Positions 9,056 through 16,439 of a stretch of DNA of 64,000 nucleotides are shown one piece after another. Source of the DNA: Tateyamaria sp. syn59 (GTDB lineage: Bacteria > Pseudomonadota > Alphaproteobacteria > Rhodobacterales > Rhodobacteraceae); the NCBI RefSeq assembly GCF_007995245.1, contig NZ_VCBA01000002.1, positions 186,001 through 250,000 on the forward strand, read 5' to 3'. Both the position numbers and the translations under genes were made by a program. Every line of letters starts with the position of its first letter. Within the stretch, counting starts at the first letter, position 1. The notes beneath the pieces are model-generated. The model saw only the letters and a list, made by a program, of their open reading frames with translations. It did not search any database and was not told the origin of the DNA.

Positions 9056-9118
9056 AGCGTGCAATCCACCAATTGCGGAGGTGTCGAGAGCGATATTCAT
9101 TTTGCGCTGAGCAGTCAT
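8600..9118 (-). CDS. Tandem-repeat protein: 7.5 copies of a 20-residue GDG-x-FSTSSAP unit
   Basis: A 172-residue protein. Residues 1–21 are a leader-like segment (MTAQRKMNIALDTSAIGGLHA). Seven exact 20-residue repeats follow, starting at residues 22, 42, 62, 82, 102, 122 and 142, plus a final 11-residue half repeat. Consensus: GDGV(D/E)(L/M)FSTSSAP followed by seven variable residues. The last 1.5 repeats drift to GDATGAFSSGSGP and GDVTGFFSSGS. No cysteine, signal peptide or membrane segment is present. The ATG at 9118 has AAAGGAC 8 nt upstream; an earlier in-frame ATG at 9151 lacks that. It is the first gene of a likely two-gene operon. Candidate roles are a multi-core modified-peptide precursor, a β-strand/amyloid-like repeat polymer, or a repetitive binding protein. 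None is proven. Confidence 0.82.
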   Translation of the reverse strand: MTAQRKMNIALDTSAIGGLHAGDGVDLFSTSSAPGAFEAILGDGVDMFSTSSAPTATDARVGDGTHLFSTSSAPVATDTTLGDGVEMFSTSSGPMTTEATLGDGVELFSTSSAPAVIETVAGDGIELFSTSSAPVTSNATSGDATGAFSSGSGPVTGTVIQGDVTGFFSSGS

Positions 9119-9219
9119 GGCTGAAGTCCTTTCGCCTTTGAGTTGTGACACCCAAAGCGTTGCCCGTTAAAGGCGATCCAAGAAAGGTTTTTTCTTCCTA
9201 AAGATGAGTATCCAGAGGT

Positions 9220-9228
9220 TTATCCACA
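9220..9228 (+). promoter_or_regulatory. DnaA box (perfect TTATCCACA)
   Basis: Exact match to the consensus TTATNCACA. It lies 102 nt upstream of the repeat-protein start on the opposite strand. A second perfect copy lies 76 bp away in the same orientation. Confidence 0.6.
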
Positions 9229-9295
9229 TAAGGAAAGCCACAGAAGCGATTGGCCATGGACAAGATCAAACGGGAAAGCACAGCGCGGAAAAAAC

Positions 9296-9304
9296 TTATC
9301 CACA
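9296..9304 (+). promoter_or_regulatory. DnaA box (perfect TTATCCACA)
   Basis: Second exact TTATCCACA in the same intergenic region and orientation, flanked by an A-rich stretch (GGAAAAAAC). Confidence 0.6.
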
Positions 9305-9372
9305 GCACTGATTTTAATGCGTTTTTCTGATCTCGAAAACGCAATGCGTAGATCTTACCCCGAATCGAATAG

Positions 9373-9387
9373 TTAAGAAATAGTTAA
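9373..9387. promoter_or_regulatory. CtrA-type site TTAA-N7-TTAA
   Basis: TTAAGAAATAGTTAA matches the full CtrA recognition sequence TTAA-N7-TTAA of alphaproteobacteria. It lies 89 nt before the xthA start codon and 255 nt before the repeat-protein start. The motif match is seen directly; CtrA control is inferred. Confidence 0.55.
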
Positions 9388-9475
9388 TTTAGTCAGCGCG
9401 GCATGTTCGGTTGACGGCCTTGCTGTCCGGTGCAGGATGCGCGAAACATCGAAGTCAGCAGCGCGAGGGGCCGAC

Positions 9476-10258
9476 ATGAAAATCGCAACATTCAACATCA
9501 ACGGGATCAAGGCGCGGATCGAGGCGCTGCCGCGTTGGCTGGATGCGGCCAACCCCGATGTCGTTCTGCTGCAAGAGATCAAGTCGGTGGACGAGAACTT
9601 TCCCACCGAAACCTTCGAAGACCGCGGCTACAACGTCGCCACGCACGGACAGAAATCATTCAACGGGGTTGCGATCCTGTCGAAGCTGCCGCTGGAAGAT
9701 GTGACGCACGGCTTGCCCGGCGACGATACAGATGAGCAGGCCCGCTATATCGAAGCCACAGTGATGGGCGACACCCACGCCATCCGCCTGTGCGGACTGT
9801 ACCTGCCCAATGGTAACCCGACACCCGGCCCAAAATACGACTACAAACTTGCGTGGATGGACAGGCTGCGTGACCGTGCACTCGCGCTGCTGGCAGAAGA
9901 AACACCGTTCCTAATGGCAGGCGACTACAACATCATCCCGCAGGCCGAAGATGCCAAACGCCCCGATGACTGGCGTGACGACGCGCTTTTCCGGCTTGAA
10001 AGCCGCACCGCGTTTCGGCGGCTTCAGAACCTCGGGCTGACTGAAGCCTTCCGGGCGCGCACGTTCGGGCCGGGCCACTATTCGTTCTGGGACTACCAGG
10101 CAGGTGCGTGGAACAAGGATGACGGCATCCGCATCGACCACTTCCTGCTTAGCCCGGCATGCGCAGACCTGATGACCGACTGTAAGATCGACAAGGCGGT
10201 GCGAGGTGAGGAAAAGCCGTCCGACCATGTTCCGGTCTGGGTCGACCTCGCCGCCTGA
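9476..10258 (+). CDS. xthA: Exodeoxyribonuclease III (AP endonuclease)
   Basis: Base-excision repair enzyme that cuts 5' of abasic sites and has 3'-phosphodiesterase/exonuclease activity. It is a 260-residue EEP-fold protein. Visible motifs: KIATFNINGIKARIEALPRW at the N-terminus, LLQEIKSVDENFP with the metal-binding Glu at about residue 34, AGDYNI at about 149–154 (Asp/Asn pair), and the C-terminal IDHFLLSP and SDHVPVWVDL motifs with the catalytic Asp-His. The start at 9476 has GAGGGG upstream and matches the family N-terminus; the frame is open 13 codons further up. A CtrA-type site lies 89 nt upstream. Confidence 0.95.
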   Translation: MKIATFNINGIKARIEALPRWLDAANPDVVLLQEIKSVDENFPTETFEDRGYNVATHGQKSFNGVAILSKLPLEDVTHGLPGDDTDEQARYIEATVMGDTHAIRLCGLYLPNGNPTPGPKYDYKLAWMDRLRDRALALLAEETPFLMAGDYNIIPQAEDAKRPDDWRDDALFRLESRTAFRRLQNLGLTEAFRARTFGPGHYSFWDYQAGAWNKDDGIRIDHFLLSPACADLMTDCKIDKAVRGEEKPSDHVPVWVDLAA

Positions 10259-10367
10259 GCCGTCGCAGGTTCACACCCGCTCACAGCTTTGTTTGGTCTA
10301 TAGATATTGGGCCGCTATGCCCAATATCGCAGTGCAGTGGTGCTGATCAATCAGGAGAGAGACAAAC

Positions 10368-10823
10368 ATGCCCAGCCGCCGTACCGTTTTGACACTCGCC
10401 GCCTCCCTGCCCGCGGCTCTGCTGACCGCGCGCTACGCGGTCGCCAGCACGCCGCCCGTCTACGCCAACGATGGCATCGCCGTCGATGGCAGTGACGTCG
10501 TGGCCTACTTCACCGAAGGCACTCCGGTCAAAGGCTCCGCCGACTTCACCCACACCTGGAATGGCGTCGACTGGCATTTTGCAAGCGCGGCCAACCGTAA
10601 CACATTCGCCGCCGACCCAGAGGCATATGCGCCACAATATGGTGGCTATTGTGCGTGGGCTGTAAGCGAGGGGTACACCGCATCAACCATTCCGGAGGCC
10701 TGGAAGATCGTGGACGGCAAATTGTATCTGAATTTCAACCGTCGCATTCAGCGCCGCTGGGAACGCGATATCCCTGCCCGGATCGCGGCAGGTGATGCAA
10801 ACTGGCCCGGCGTTCTGGCCTAG
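10368..10823 (+). CDS. Exported YHS-domain protein
   Basis: A 151-residue protein with an N-terminal export signal carrying a twin-arginine-like start (SRRTVLTLAASLPAALLTA), probably cleaved after AVAS near residue 27. The mature part is a YHS domain: DGSDVVAYFTEG at about 40–51, WHFASAANRNTFAADPEAYAP at about 70–90, then QYGGYCAWAVSEG at about 91–103. YHS domains are associated with metal binding or metal-enzyme partners, and related proteins are periplasmic. The last 40 residues are basic (NRRIQRRWERD). Its stop codon interlocks with the convergent HNH gene at the palindrome CTAG (10820–10823). The precise role is unknown. Confidence 0.85.
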   Translation: MPSRRTVLTLAASLPAALLTARYAVASTPPVYANDGIAVDGSDVVAYFTEGTPVKGSADFTHTWNGVDWHFASAANRNTFAADPEAYAPQYGGYCAWAVSEGYTASTIPEAWKIVDGKLYLNFNRRIQRRWERDIPARIAAGDANWPGVLA

Positions 10824-11404
10824 GCCTGAAGCTCGGCATCCCAATAGAGGAAATCCATCCAGCTTTCATGCAAATGGTTCGGGGGAAACTTGCGCCCCAT
10901 GTTGCGCAGTTCCTCCGCACCAGGCTGGCGCGGGGGTTTGCGCAGTGACATGCCGGTGCGGTGCAGCGGCTTCGACCCCTTCTTGAGGTTGCATGGACTG
11001 CAGGCGGCGACCACGTTCTGCCAGCTTGTCACGCCGCCGCTTGCGCGGGGCACCACGTGGTCAAAGGTCAGATCGCCCTTGGCGCCGCAGTATTGGCATT
11101 GGAATTCGTCCCTCAAAAACAAATTAAAGCGCGTGAAGGCCACGCGCTTTTGAGGTTTTACATAGTCTTTGAGCACCACCACCGAAGGTATTCGGATCTC
11201 GGTGCTAGGACTGCGGACGACCTCGTCATACTCGGCCACGATGTCGACCCGGTCGAGCCAGGCCGCCTTGACCGCTTCCTGCCAGGGCCAAAGCGACAGC
11301 GGATAGTAGCTGAGCGGCCTATAATCCGCATTCAGCACAAGCGCCGGATGCTGTTTCAGCGCAGAGGGGCTGCGCGTAAATTCTGTCCTGAAATCGCCGT
11401 CCAT
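10820..11404 (-). CDS. HNH endonuclease family protein
   Basis: A 194-residue protein common in alphaproteobacteria. An N-terminal region (ALVLNADYRPLSYYPLSLWP, residues about 21–40) is followed by an HNH/zinc module: FQCQYCG at about 108–114 (first CxxC), the catalytic DHVVPRASGG at about 121–130, WQNVVAACSPCN (Asn and second CxxC) and KKGSKPL. This McrA-like ββα-metal layout suggests DNA cleavage, but these stand-alone host proteins have no established substrate. No methyltransferase or other restriction partner is adjacent, so a restriction system is not supported. It is convergent with the YHS gene (4-nt overlap). Confidence 0.85.
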   Translation of the reverse strand: MDGDFRTEFTRSPSALKQHPALVLNADYRPLSYYPLSLWPWQEAVKAAWLDRVDIVAEYDEVVRSPSTEIRIPSVVVLKDYVKPQKRVAFTRFNLFLRDEFQCQYCGAKGDLTFDHVVPRASGGVTSWQNVVAACSPCNLKKGSKPLHRTGMSLRKPPRQPGAEELRNMGRKFPPNHLHESWMDFLYWDAELQA

Positions 11405-11570
11405 AAGTGACTCCGTCCTCGCCCTGTCTGCCCGTTATCGGCACCAGAGCGGGGAACCCGCCCCAGCTGTATAACTTGACTATATCTTGTGGAAAGCGTC
11501 TGACAAGTGCCCAACCGACCACGAGATGTCGCAGGTCGGATAAGACAGGTACGTGACAAGGATATGACGG

Positions 11571-11579
11571 TTATCCACA
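11571..11579 (+). promoter_or_regulatory. DnaA box (perfect TTATCCACA)
   Basis: Exact TTATCCACA in the 185-nt gap between the HNH gene and the downstream exported protein gene, in the same orientation as the copies at 9220 and 9296. Confidence 0.5.
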
Positions 11580-11589
11580 GGCTTTGGAC

Positions 11590-12183
11590 CTAGTCGCAAT
11601 GCCCTGCATTGGCCGGTGCCTCCGTCAGGGCCACCAGGGGTTCAGCGCGCGCGCCGACCAGCGACAGATCGGCCACCCGCCTGCTCGTCACAGCCCGTTG
11701 CGACAGGCGGTAGACCAGTTCCGCGAGGCACGCCTCGGACAGCTCGGACGCCCGGCGCAGGTTGACGAAATGCACATCCATCATCTGGCCACCCCGCACA
11801 TTCCATTGAAACGACTTGAACCGCTGGCCCGGATGCGCCGCATGGAGATGGGCGGCAAAGAGTTTGTGCAAAGGGCTGGTTTCAAGCCACTTGGTATCTG
11901 ACCACCCTTTCAGGCCGACCACCCAGACATCTGCATCCGTCAGATTTGCCACGTCCCGTTTTCGGTCAATCAAACCCGCATCCGCATCCATATCCAGGAT
12001 CAACTGGCCGAAAGCGCCCGGCATCCGGACAGAACGCAGCACAATCGACCGGTCCAGTTCGGTGTCGACCGCCGCCGACGTTGTTTGCAATTCATCCAAG
12101 TTCAAGGCTGTGGCCGGTTTTGCCAAGGTCATACCCAGCAACGCCGCCACGAGGGCACAGCCCCCACCAAGCGCCATTTTCAT
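11590..12183 (-). CDS. Exported hypothetical protein (197 aa)
   Basis: An N-terminal signal peptide is clear: KM, a hydrophobic stretch (ALGGGCALVAALLGMTLA) and a likely cleavage near KPATALN, residue 27. The mature part of about 170 residues contains WVVGLKGWSDTKWLETSPLH (about 88–107) and FKSFQWNVRGGQMMDVHFVN (about 122–141). It has no transmembrane segment and only three cysteines (positions 9, about 150 and 196). I do not recognise the family. Both neighbours are single genes, and the ATG at 12183 has a GGGAACGCG-type upstream sequence. Probably periplasmic; function unknown. Confidence 0.7.
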   Translation of the reverse strand: MKMALGGGCALVAALLGMTLAKPATALNLDELQTTSAAVDTELDRSIVLRSVRMPGAFGQLILDMDADAGLIDRKRDVANLTDADVWVVGLKGWSDTKWLETSPLHKLFAAHLHAAHPGQRFKSFQWNVRGGQMMDVHFVNLRRASELSEACLAELVYRLSQRAVTSRRVADLSLVGARAEPLVALTEAPANAGHCD

Positions 12184-12324
12184 GTCGCGTTCCCCTGTTG
12201 CGCACTGTTTTTATGGCTTCAGTGCGCCACAGAAATCGCGATAGGGCAAAACAAATGTACCGGCCAGCCACCATATCAAGGGCCAGCGCGAAAAAAAGCG
12301 GCCGATTTGGCAGTATTGTTCCGC

Positions 12325-12990
12325 TCAGAGCCCCAACTTGTCACGCATAAAGGCCAGTGCGACGCTTAGGCCGTCGGGTGCGATTCCATGCGCAGTGCCC
12401 TTCATGACGTGGGCATAGACGTCCTTCCAGCCCGCGCCTTGCAGCGCTTCGGCCGCCTGCGGCAGGGATTGCGGCGGCACGACATCATCCTGATCGCCGT
12501 GGATCAGCAGAACGGGCGGACGGCTGACCACCTCATCCGCAAGCACTTCGGGATTCAGCAAACGCCCAGAAAACGCAACAATGCCCGCAACCGGATCCTC
12601 GCGCCGCGGCGCGACATGCAGCGACATCATGGTGCCCTGCGAAAAGCCGAATAGGACGACCTGTTCGGGCAACACGTCCTCATCCACCATCAGCGCATCC
12701 AGAAAGGCGTTCAGGTCTTCGGCGGCGGCACGCAGGCCCCGCTCGGCCTCTTCTTCGGAAGACCCGTCAATCCAGGGGATCGGAAACCACTGGTAGCCAC
12801 TGGGCATCATCGGGATCGTTTCGGGTGCATCCGGGGCGACAAAGAGCGTATCGGGAAGATGCTCGCCCAAAGGTTCGGCCAGCCCCAGCAGGTCCGCGCC
12901 ATTGGCACCATAGCCGTGCAGGAACACGACGATGGACCGCAACTCACCCGAACGCGGCTCGACCCGCCCTGCCTGCAACACCCGTGTCAT
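12325..12990 (-). CDS. Phospholipase/carboxylesterase family α/β-hydrolase
   Basis: A 221-residue serine hydrolase of the YpfH/acyl-protein-thioesterase-like group. Motifs: VVFLHGYGANGADLLGLAEP (oxyanion-hole region, about residues 21–40), the nucleophile elbow VLFGFSQGTMMS (Ser at about 121), the acid in IHGDQDDVVPP (about 168–178) and the catalytic His in GTAHGIAPDG (about 198–207). The start at 12990 overlaps the alkA stop by 4 nt (ATGA); longer in-frame starts would run through alkA. It is the third gene of an apparent cobK–alkA–esterase operon. The natural substrate is unknown. Confidence 0.88.
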   Translation of the reverse strand: MTRVLQAGRVEPRSGELRSIVVFLHGYGANGADLLGLAEPLGEHLPDTLFVAPDAPETIPMMPSGYQWFPIPWIDGSSEEEAERGLRAAAEDLNAFLDALMVDEDVLPEQVVLFGFSQGTMMSLHVAPRREDPVAGIVAFSGRLLNPEVLADEVVSRPPVLLIHGDQDDVVPPQSLPQAAEALQGAGWKDVYAHVMKGTAHGIAPDGLSVALAFMRDKLGL

Positions 12991-13616
12991 GAAATCCCCG
13001 CTCGGCCCTTTGCCACCCGGTAGTAGGTGAAGAACAGGCGCGCAGCAACCGCCCGCCAGGGCGACCAATCCTCGGCCATCTGACGCAGCACCTTTTCCTT
13101 GGGGCGTTCCGGCAGATCAAAGATGAGGCGTGCCGCCTCCTGCAAGGCCAGATCACCGGGCGCGAATACATCGGCGCGGCCAAGGGCAAACATGGCATAG
13201 ATCTCGGCGGTCCAGACCCCGATCCCCTTCACAGCCGTGAGCGTTGAAATGACCTCACTGTCGGGCGCAGCGCGCAGCGCGTCGTAATCAATCCCGGCGT
13301 CCGCCAGTGCGAGGGCATATGTGATCTTCTGGCGGCTGAGCCCCGCTGTCCTCAAACCCTCTTCGCCCGCAGCAACCACACCGTCAGGCTGCGTCATGCC
13401 CCCAGCCTCCAACCTGACCCAAATCGCACTGGCCGACGCGGTGCTGACCTGTTGACCGACAATGGCGTTCAGAAGGGCTGGGAACCCGTCGGGTCTGCGC
13501 CGCAAGGGCAACGGCCCTGCCACCTCAAGCGCCTTGGCCAGCGCCGGGTCGGACGCGGCCAGCCATGCCGCGCCTTCGGCAACATCTGCATCCGTCTCCA
13601 CAATCCTACCCGTCAC
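12987..13616 (-). CDS. alkA: DNA-3-methyladenine glycosylase II
   Basis: Removes alkylated bases from DNA (base-excision repair). A 209-residue helix-hairpin-helix GPD protein without the N-terminal β-domain of the longer E. coli AlkA, as is usual for the short alphaproteobacterial form. Visible: ALLNAIVGQQVSTASASAIW (about 47–66), the HhH motif LTAVKGIGVWTAEIYAMFAL (about 126–145), and the catalytic Asp in ADVFAPGDLALQ (about 148–159). It overlaps cobK upstream and the esterase downstream by 4 nt each, so the three genes are translationally coupled. Coupling of a repair enzyme to a cobalamin gene has no obvious functional logic. Confidence 0.92.
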   Translation of the reverse strand: MTGRIVETDADVAEGAAWLAASDPALAKALEVAGPLPLRRRPDGFPALLNAIVGQQVSTASASAIWVRLEAGGMTQPDGVVAAGEEGLRTAGLSRQKITYALALADAGIDYDALRAAPDSEVISTLTAVKGIGVWTAEIYAMFALGRADVFAPGDLALQEAARLIFDLPERPKEKVLRQMAEDWSPWRAVAARLFFTYYRVAKGRAGIS

Positions 13617-14296
13617 AGGCAGGCCACCCAGGTCAGCAGAGCATCGACATCCGCAACCTGCTGCTCAAACCCGCTGTCTGGCGGATCGATCAGCACGACC
13701 GGCATATCCAAGGCGCGCGCCGCCGCGATCTTGGGGAAGCTGCTGGTGCCACCGATGTTGCGGGCCAGAACAACGTCAATCTGCAAGTCGCGAAACAGCG
13801 CGATCTCGTCGTCCACATCGAACGGTCCGGCGCCAAACACATACATGCAACCATCCGGTGGCAGATGGTCGTGGCGCTGCAACTGGCGCAGAAAGACCGG
13901 GCCGTCATGGTGGGTCAGCACTTCGGCACTGTCCCGACCGGAAGCAGCGAAGACACGCGCCCGAGCGGGCAGCGCAGCTACCGCATCAGCCAGCGTTCTC
14001 ACGTGCTGCCATCGGTCGCCTGCGGACGCCGTCCAACTGGGGCGCCGCACGCAGACACGCGGCAGGTCCGGGGCCAGTCTCATGGCGATGCGGCGCACCG
14101 TGTCATCAAAGGGATGGGTCGTGTCCACCACCGCTTCGGCGCCTGACAATCCGTCCCGCATGTTGCTGATTCTGGGGGCTGCGCCTGTCTCTGGCGCCCG
14201 CGACCAGTAGACAGACACGTCATGGCCCGCCACCGTTAGCGCGGCCAGCACGGGTTCGGTCATCGCCGAACCGCCAAGGATCAAGAGCCGTGCCAT
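13613..14296 (-). CDS. cobK: Precorrin-6A / cobalt-precorrin-6A reductase
   Basis: NADPH-dependent reduction of the precorrin-6A macrocycle in B12 biosynthesis. The 227-residue protein starts MARLLILGGSAMTEPVLAAL, a nucleotide-binding-like β-α unit. It contains TTHPFDDTVRRIAMRLAPDL (about residues 60–79), typical of CobK, GRDSAEVLTHHDG (about 118–130), and the C-terminal IDPPDSGFEQQVADVDALL. No other cobalamin gene is nearby, so it is displaced from a cob cluster. B12 demand in this organism is shown by nrdJ at 26–30 kb. It heads the cobK–alkA–esterase operon. Confidence 0.88.
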   Translation of the reverse strand: MARLLILGGSAMTEPVLAALTVAGHDVSVYWSRAPETGAAPRISNMRDGLSGAEAVVDTTHPFDDTVRRIAMRLAPDLPRVCVRRPSWTASAGDRWQHVRTLADAVAALPARARVFAASGRDSAEVLTHHDGPVFLRQLQRHDHLPPDGCMYVFGAGPFDVDDEIALFRDLQIDVVLARNIGGTSSFPKIAAARALDMPVVLIDPPDSGFEQQVADVDALLTWVACL

Positions 14297-14387
14297 GCTG
14301 CCACCCTACCCCCCTGTATCCCGCGCGCAAGCACCTGTGCTCAAACGCGCGCTTGTCGCGGATCGCCGGTGGGGATAGTCAACACTC

Positions 14388-15611
14388 ATGACCCAAATCG
14401 ACGATACCCGCGCCAAGCGCAATGTGGCCGTCCTCGTGGCGGCGCAGGCGTTTCTGGGCAGCCAGATTACCATGATGTTCGTGGTCGCGGGCCTTGCCGG
14501 GCAACAGCTGACGCCCTTTGCCTGCCTGGCCACATTGCCCATCTCGCTGATTGTGTTCGGGTCTATGACAACGGCGCCATGGCTATCGAATGTCATGCAG
14601 CGCTTTGGCCGCCGAACAGGCTTCATCGTGGGTGCATTTGGCGGGCTGATCGGGGCTGCCATCGGCGTCTGGGCGTTGAGCGTGGGCAGCTTCTGGCTGT
14701 TCCTCGTCGGCAGCTACATGACGGGCATCTACATGTCGGCGCAAGGCTTTTACCGCTTTGCCGCGGCTGACGCCGCATCAGACGCCTTTCGGCCCAAAGC
14801 GATTTCGTATGTCATGGCCGGTGGTCTTTTGTCTGCCATTATCGGGCCGCAGGTCGTGGGCTATGTGACGGCGGACGCAGCCGACGCCACAGTCGCCCGC
14901 TATATCCCGATTTACTGGGTTGCGATGGCGTTCAATCTGATGGGCATGGCGCTGTTTATGTTTCTCGACAGCCCCAAACCGCCACCCCCAACGGCCACAG
15001 ACGGACCGGGCCGGTCGCGCAAGGAACTGCTGCGCGACCCACGCATTTCCGTGGCGGTGATTTGCGCCGCGGTGTCCTATGCCCTGATGAACCTGGTGAT
15101 GACCTCGACCCCGCTGGCAGTCGTCGGCTGCGGATTCACCGAGCCGGACGCGGCAAATGTTGTGACGGTCCATGTGCTTGCCATGTTCGCACCGTCCTTT
15201 TTTACCGGTCACCTGATCGCCCGGTTTGGCGTTGAGCGGATCATGGGCTTGGGCCTTGCCATTCTGGGCGCGGCCGGCGTCGTGGCGCTGCAGGGCGTGG
15301 ACATCGAAAACTTCTACTGGGCGCTGTTCCTGCTGGGCCTCGGCTGGAACTTCGGCTTTATCGGCGCGACCACGATGCTGGCTGGCGCACATAGCGCGCA
15401 GGAGCGCGGTCGGATGCAGGGGATGAACGACCTGATTGTCTTTGGCGGTGTGACCGTCGCCTCTCTGGCGTCGGGTGGTCTAATGAACTGCGCAGGCGGG
15501 GACCCGGTTGAGGGTTGGGCTGCGGTCAACATCGCGATGGTCCCGTTCCTCGTCCTGGCGGGAGGGTCTTTGATCTGGCTGGTCATGCGGCAGCGGGCTG
15601 TCACCGCCTAG
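14388..15611 (+). CDS. Major facilitator superfamily transporter
   Basis: A 407-residue inner-membrane protein with about 12 hydrophobic segments, in two halves separated by a charged cytoplasmic loop near residues 195–220 (TATDGPGRSRKELLRDPRIS). The loop-2 motif is present as MQRFGRRTGFIVGAFGGLIG (about 65–84). The second half contains HLIARFGVERIMGLGLAILG. These features support an MFS fold. The substrate cannot be named; the Gln/Met-rich N-terminus (QITMMFVVAGLAGQQ) and neighbours give no specific hint. It is divergent from cobK (91-nt gap) and convergent with the squalene-synthase-like gene through a short hairpin. Confidence 0.87.
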   Translation: MTQIDDTRAKRNVAVLVAAQAFLGSQITMMFVVAGLAGQQLTPFACLATLPISLIVFGSMTTAPWLSNVMQRFGRRTGFIVGAFGGLIGAAIGVWALSVGSFWLFLVGSYMTGIYMSAQGFYRFAAADAASDAFRPKAISYVMAGGLLSAIIGPQVVGYVTADAADATVARYIPIYWVAMAFNLMGMALFMFLDSPKPPPPTATDGPGRSRKELLRDPRISVAVICAAVSYALMNLVMTSTPLAVVGCGFTEPDAANVVTVHVLAMFAPSFFTGHLIARFGVERIMGLGLAILGAAGVVALQGVDIENFYWALFLLGLGWNFGFIGATTMLAGAHSAQERGRMQGMNDLIVFGGVTVASLASGGLMNCAGGDPVEGWAAVNIAMVPFLVLAGGSLIWLVMRQRAVTA

Positions 15612-15630
15612 GCGGATCAAGGTCCGCCTT
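15610..15630. terminator. Short bidirectional hairpin between convergent genes
   Basis: AGGCGGA-tcaagg-TCCGCCT has 7-bp arms and a 6-nt loop, spanning the end of the MFS gene and the stop of the convergent gene at 15629. It lacks a long U-run on either strand, so termination is likely but moderate. Confidence 0.5.
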
Positions 15631-16396
15631 ACAGCGTTGGAAACCCCGTCAGTGCGGCCACGCTCAATCTCCATGCCGTAAGTGGCGCGGGCACCGCACC
15701 CTTGGCCACTATCGCCGGTGTGCGCACAATCTGTCCAAGGCAGTACGCGGACCCAAGCGCGGGCCAAAGGGCAACACGCGCACGGGCTGGCAAACGCGGC
15801 TTCGTGAGGCGCGTCCTGATGCGCCCTGCCAGCGCCCCGACCCCGTCAGAGGTCCCATCCAGCAATGGAATACGACCCGCTTCCTCAAGCCTGGGCACAG
15901 CCCGTAGGAAAGCGACCAATGCACCGGCCGCGGCAACCGAGCGCACGGCATCCTCCTGATCTGGCGGCGCACCCAATGCCTCTGCCGCTGTCCACATCAG
16001 ATGCCCGGCGGTCTGATCGAGATACCGATCAAAATGCGCCTCATCCTCAAACGGGTCGCGATACACGTCCCAGCGGCGCGCTGCGACGGCCTCGTCCAAC
16101 CGGCGTGCCGCAGCGGGCGACAGGCGCGCGGCCAAGGGCGTCGTTACTTCATGTTTGCGCACATCCCGGCCCTCGGCCATCTCTTCCAATGCATCCCGCC
16201 ACCACTGCAAGCGCATCTCGGCGATCATCGCCTCTTGCGTGACCCAGGGTGCGCGCGACACCTCCACATTCAGCGCATAGAGCGGGAACAGTATGTCGCG
16301 GGCCGCGACCGGAGCCGCCATCACGGTTCGAAACCTGTCCGGGTCGCCTTGCTCAACAATCCGGGCGCACGGCAAAATGTCATCAGCGAGGTTCAC
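15629..16396 (-). CDS. Squalene/phytoene synthase-fold protein lacking the Asp-rich motifs
   Basis: A 255-residue helical protein of the squalene/phytoene synthase superfamily: RDILFPLYALNVEVSRAPWV (about 33–52), MRLQWWRDALEEMAEG (about 61–76) and AHFDRYLDQTAGHLMW (about 118–133). The two DxxxD motifs that bind prenyl diphosphate magnesium in true synthases are missing or altered: the first reads MRLQWWRDALEE, and the second region reads LVAFLRAVPRLEEAGRIPLL. That pattern resembles NDUFAF6-type proteins, which assist respiratory complex I assembly rather than making terpenes. The assignment to the NDUFAF6-like group is an inference. It is followed 43 nt upstream by the citramalate synthase gene in the same direction. 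Confidence 0.8.
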   Translation of the reverse strand: MNLADDILPCARIVEQGDPDRFRTVMAAPVAARDILFPLYALNVEVSRAPWVTQEAMIAEMRLQWWRDALEEMAEGRDVRKHEVTTPLAARLSPAAARRLDEAVAARRWDVYRDPFEDEAHFDRYLDQTAGHLMWTAAEALGAPPDQEDAVRSVAAAGALVAFLRAVPRLEEAGRIPLLDGTSDGVGALAGRIRTRLTKPRLPARARVALWPALGSAYCLGQIVRTPAIVAKGAVPAPLTAWRLSVAALTGFPTL

Positions 16397-16439
16397 GCGG
16401 GCACCGTAAGCAGAGGGCCATACCCGTCAGCTTGCCTGA

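Larger units (their letters stand above)
9119..9475. other. 357-bp intergenic region between repeat gene and xthA, rich in replication/cell-cycle type sites
   Basis: AT-richer than its surroundings. It contains two DnaA boxes, one TTAA-N7-TTAA site and an inverted repeat (arms TGCGTTTT and AAAACGCA, 9318–9343), listed separately where supported. A weak promoter-like TTGACG (9411–9416) followed after 17 nt by AGGATG could serve xthA. It must also hold the minus-strand promoter of the repeat-protein operon, which I cannot place. Confidence 0.6.

Noticed and set aside
10820-11404. HNH gene as part of a restriction–modification or defence system
   Set aside because: No methyltransferase, helicase or toxin partner is adjacent; neighbours are a YHS protein and an exported protein.
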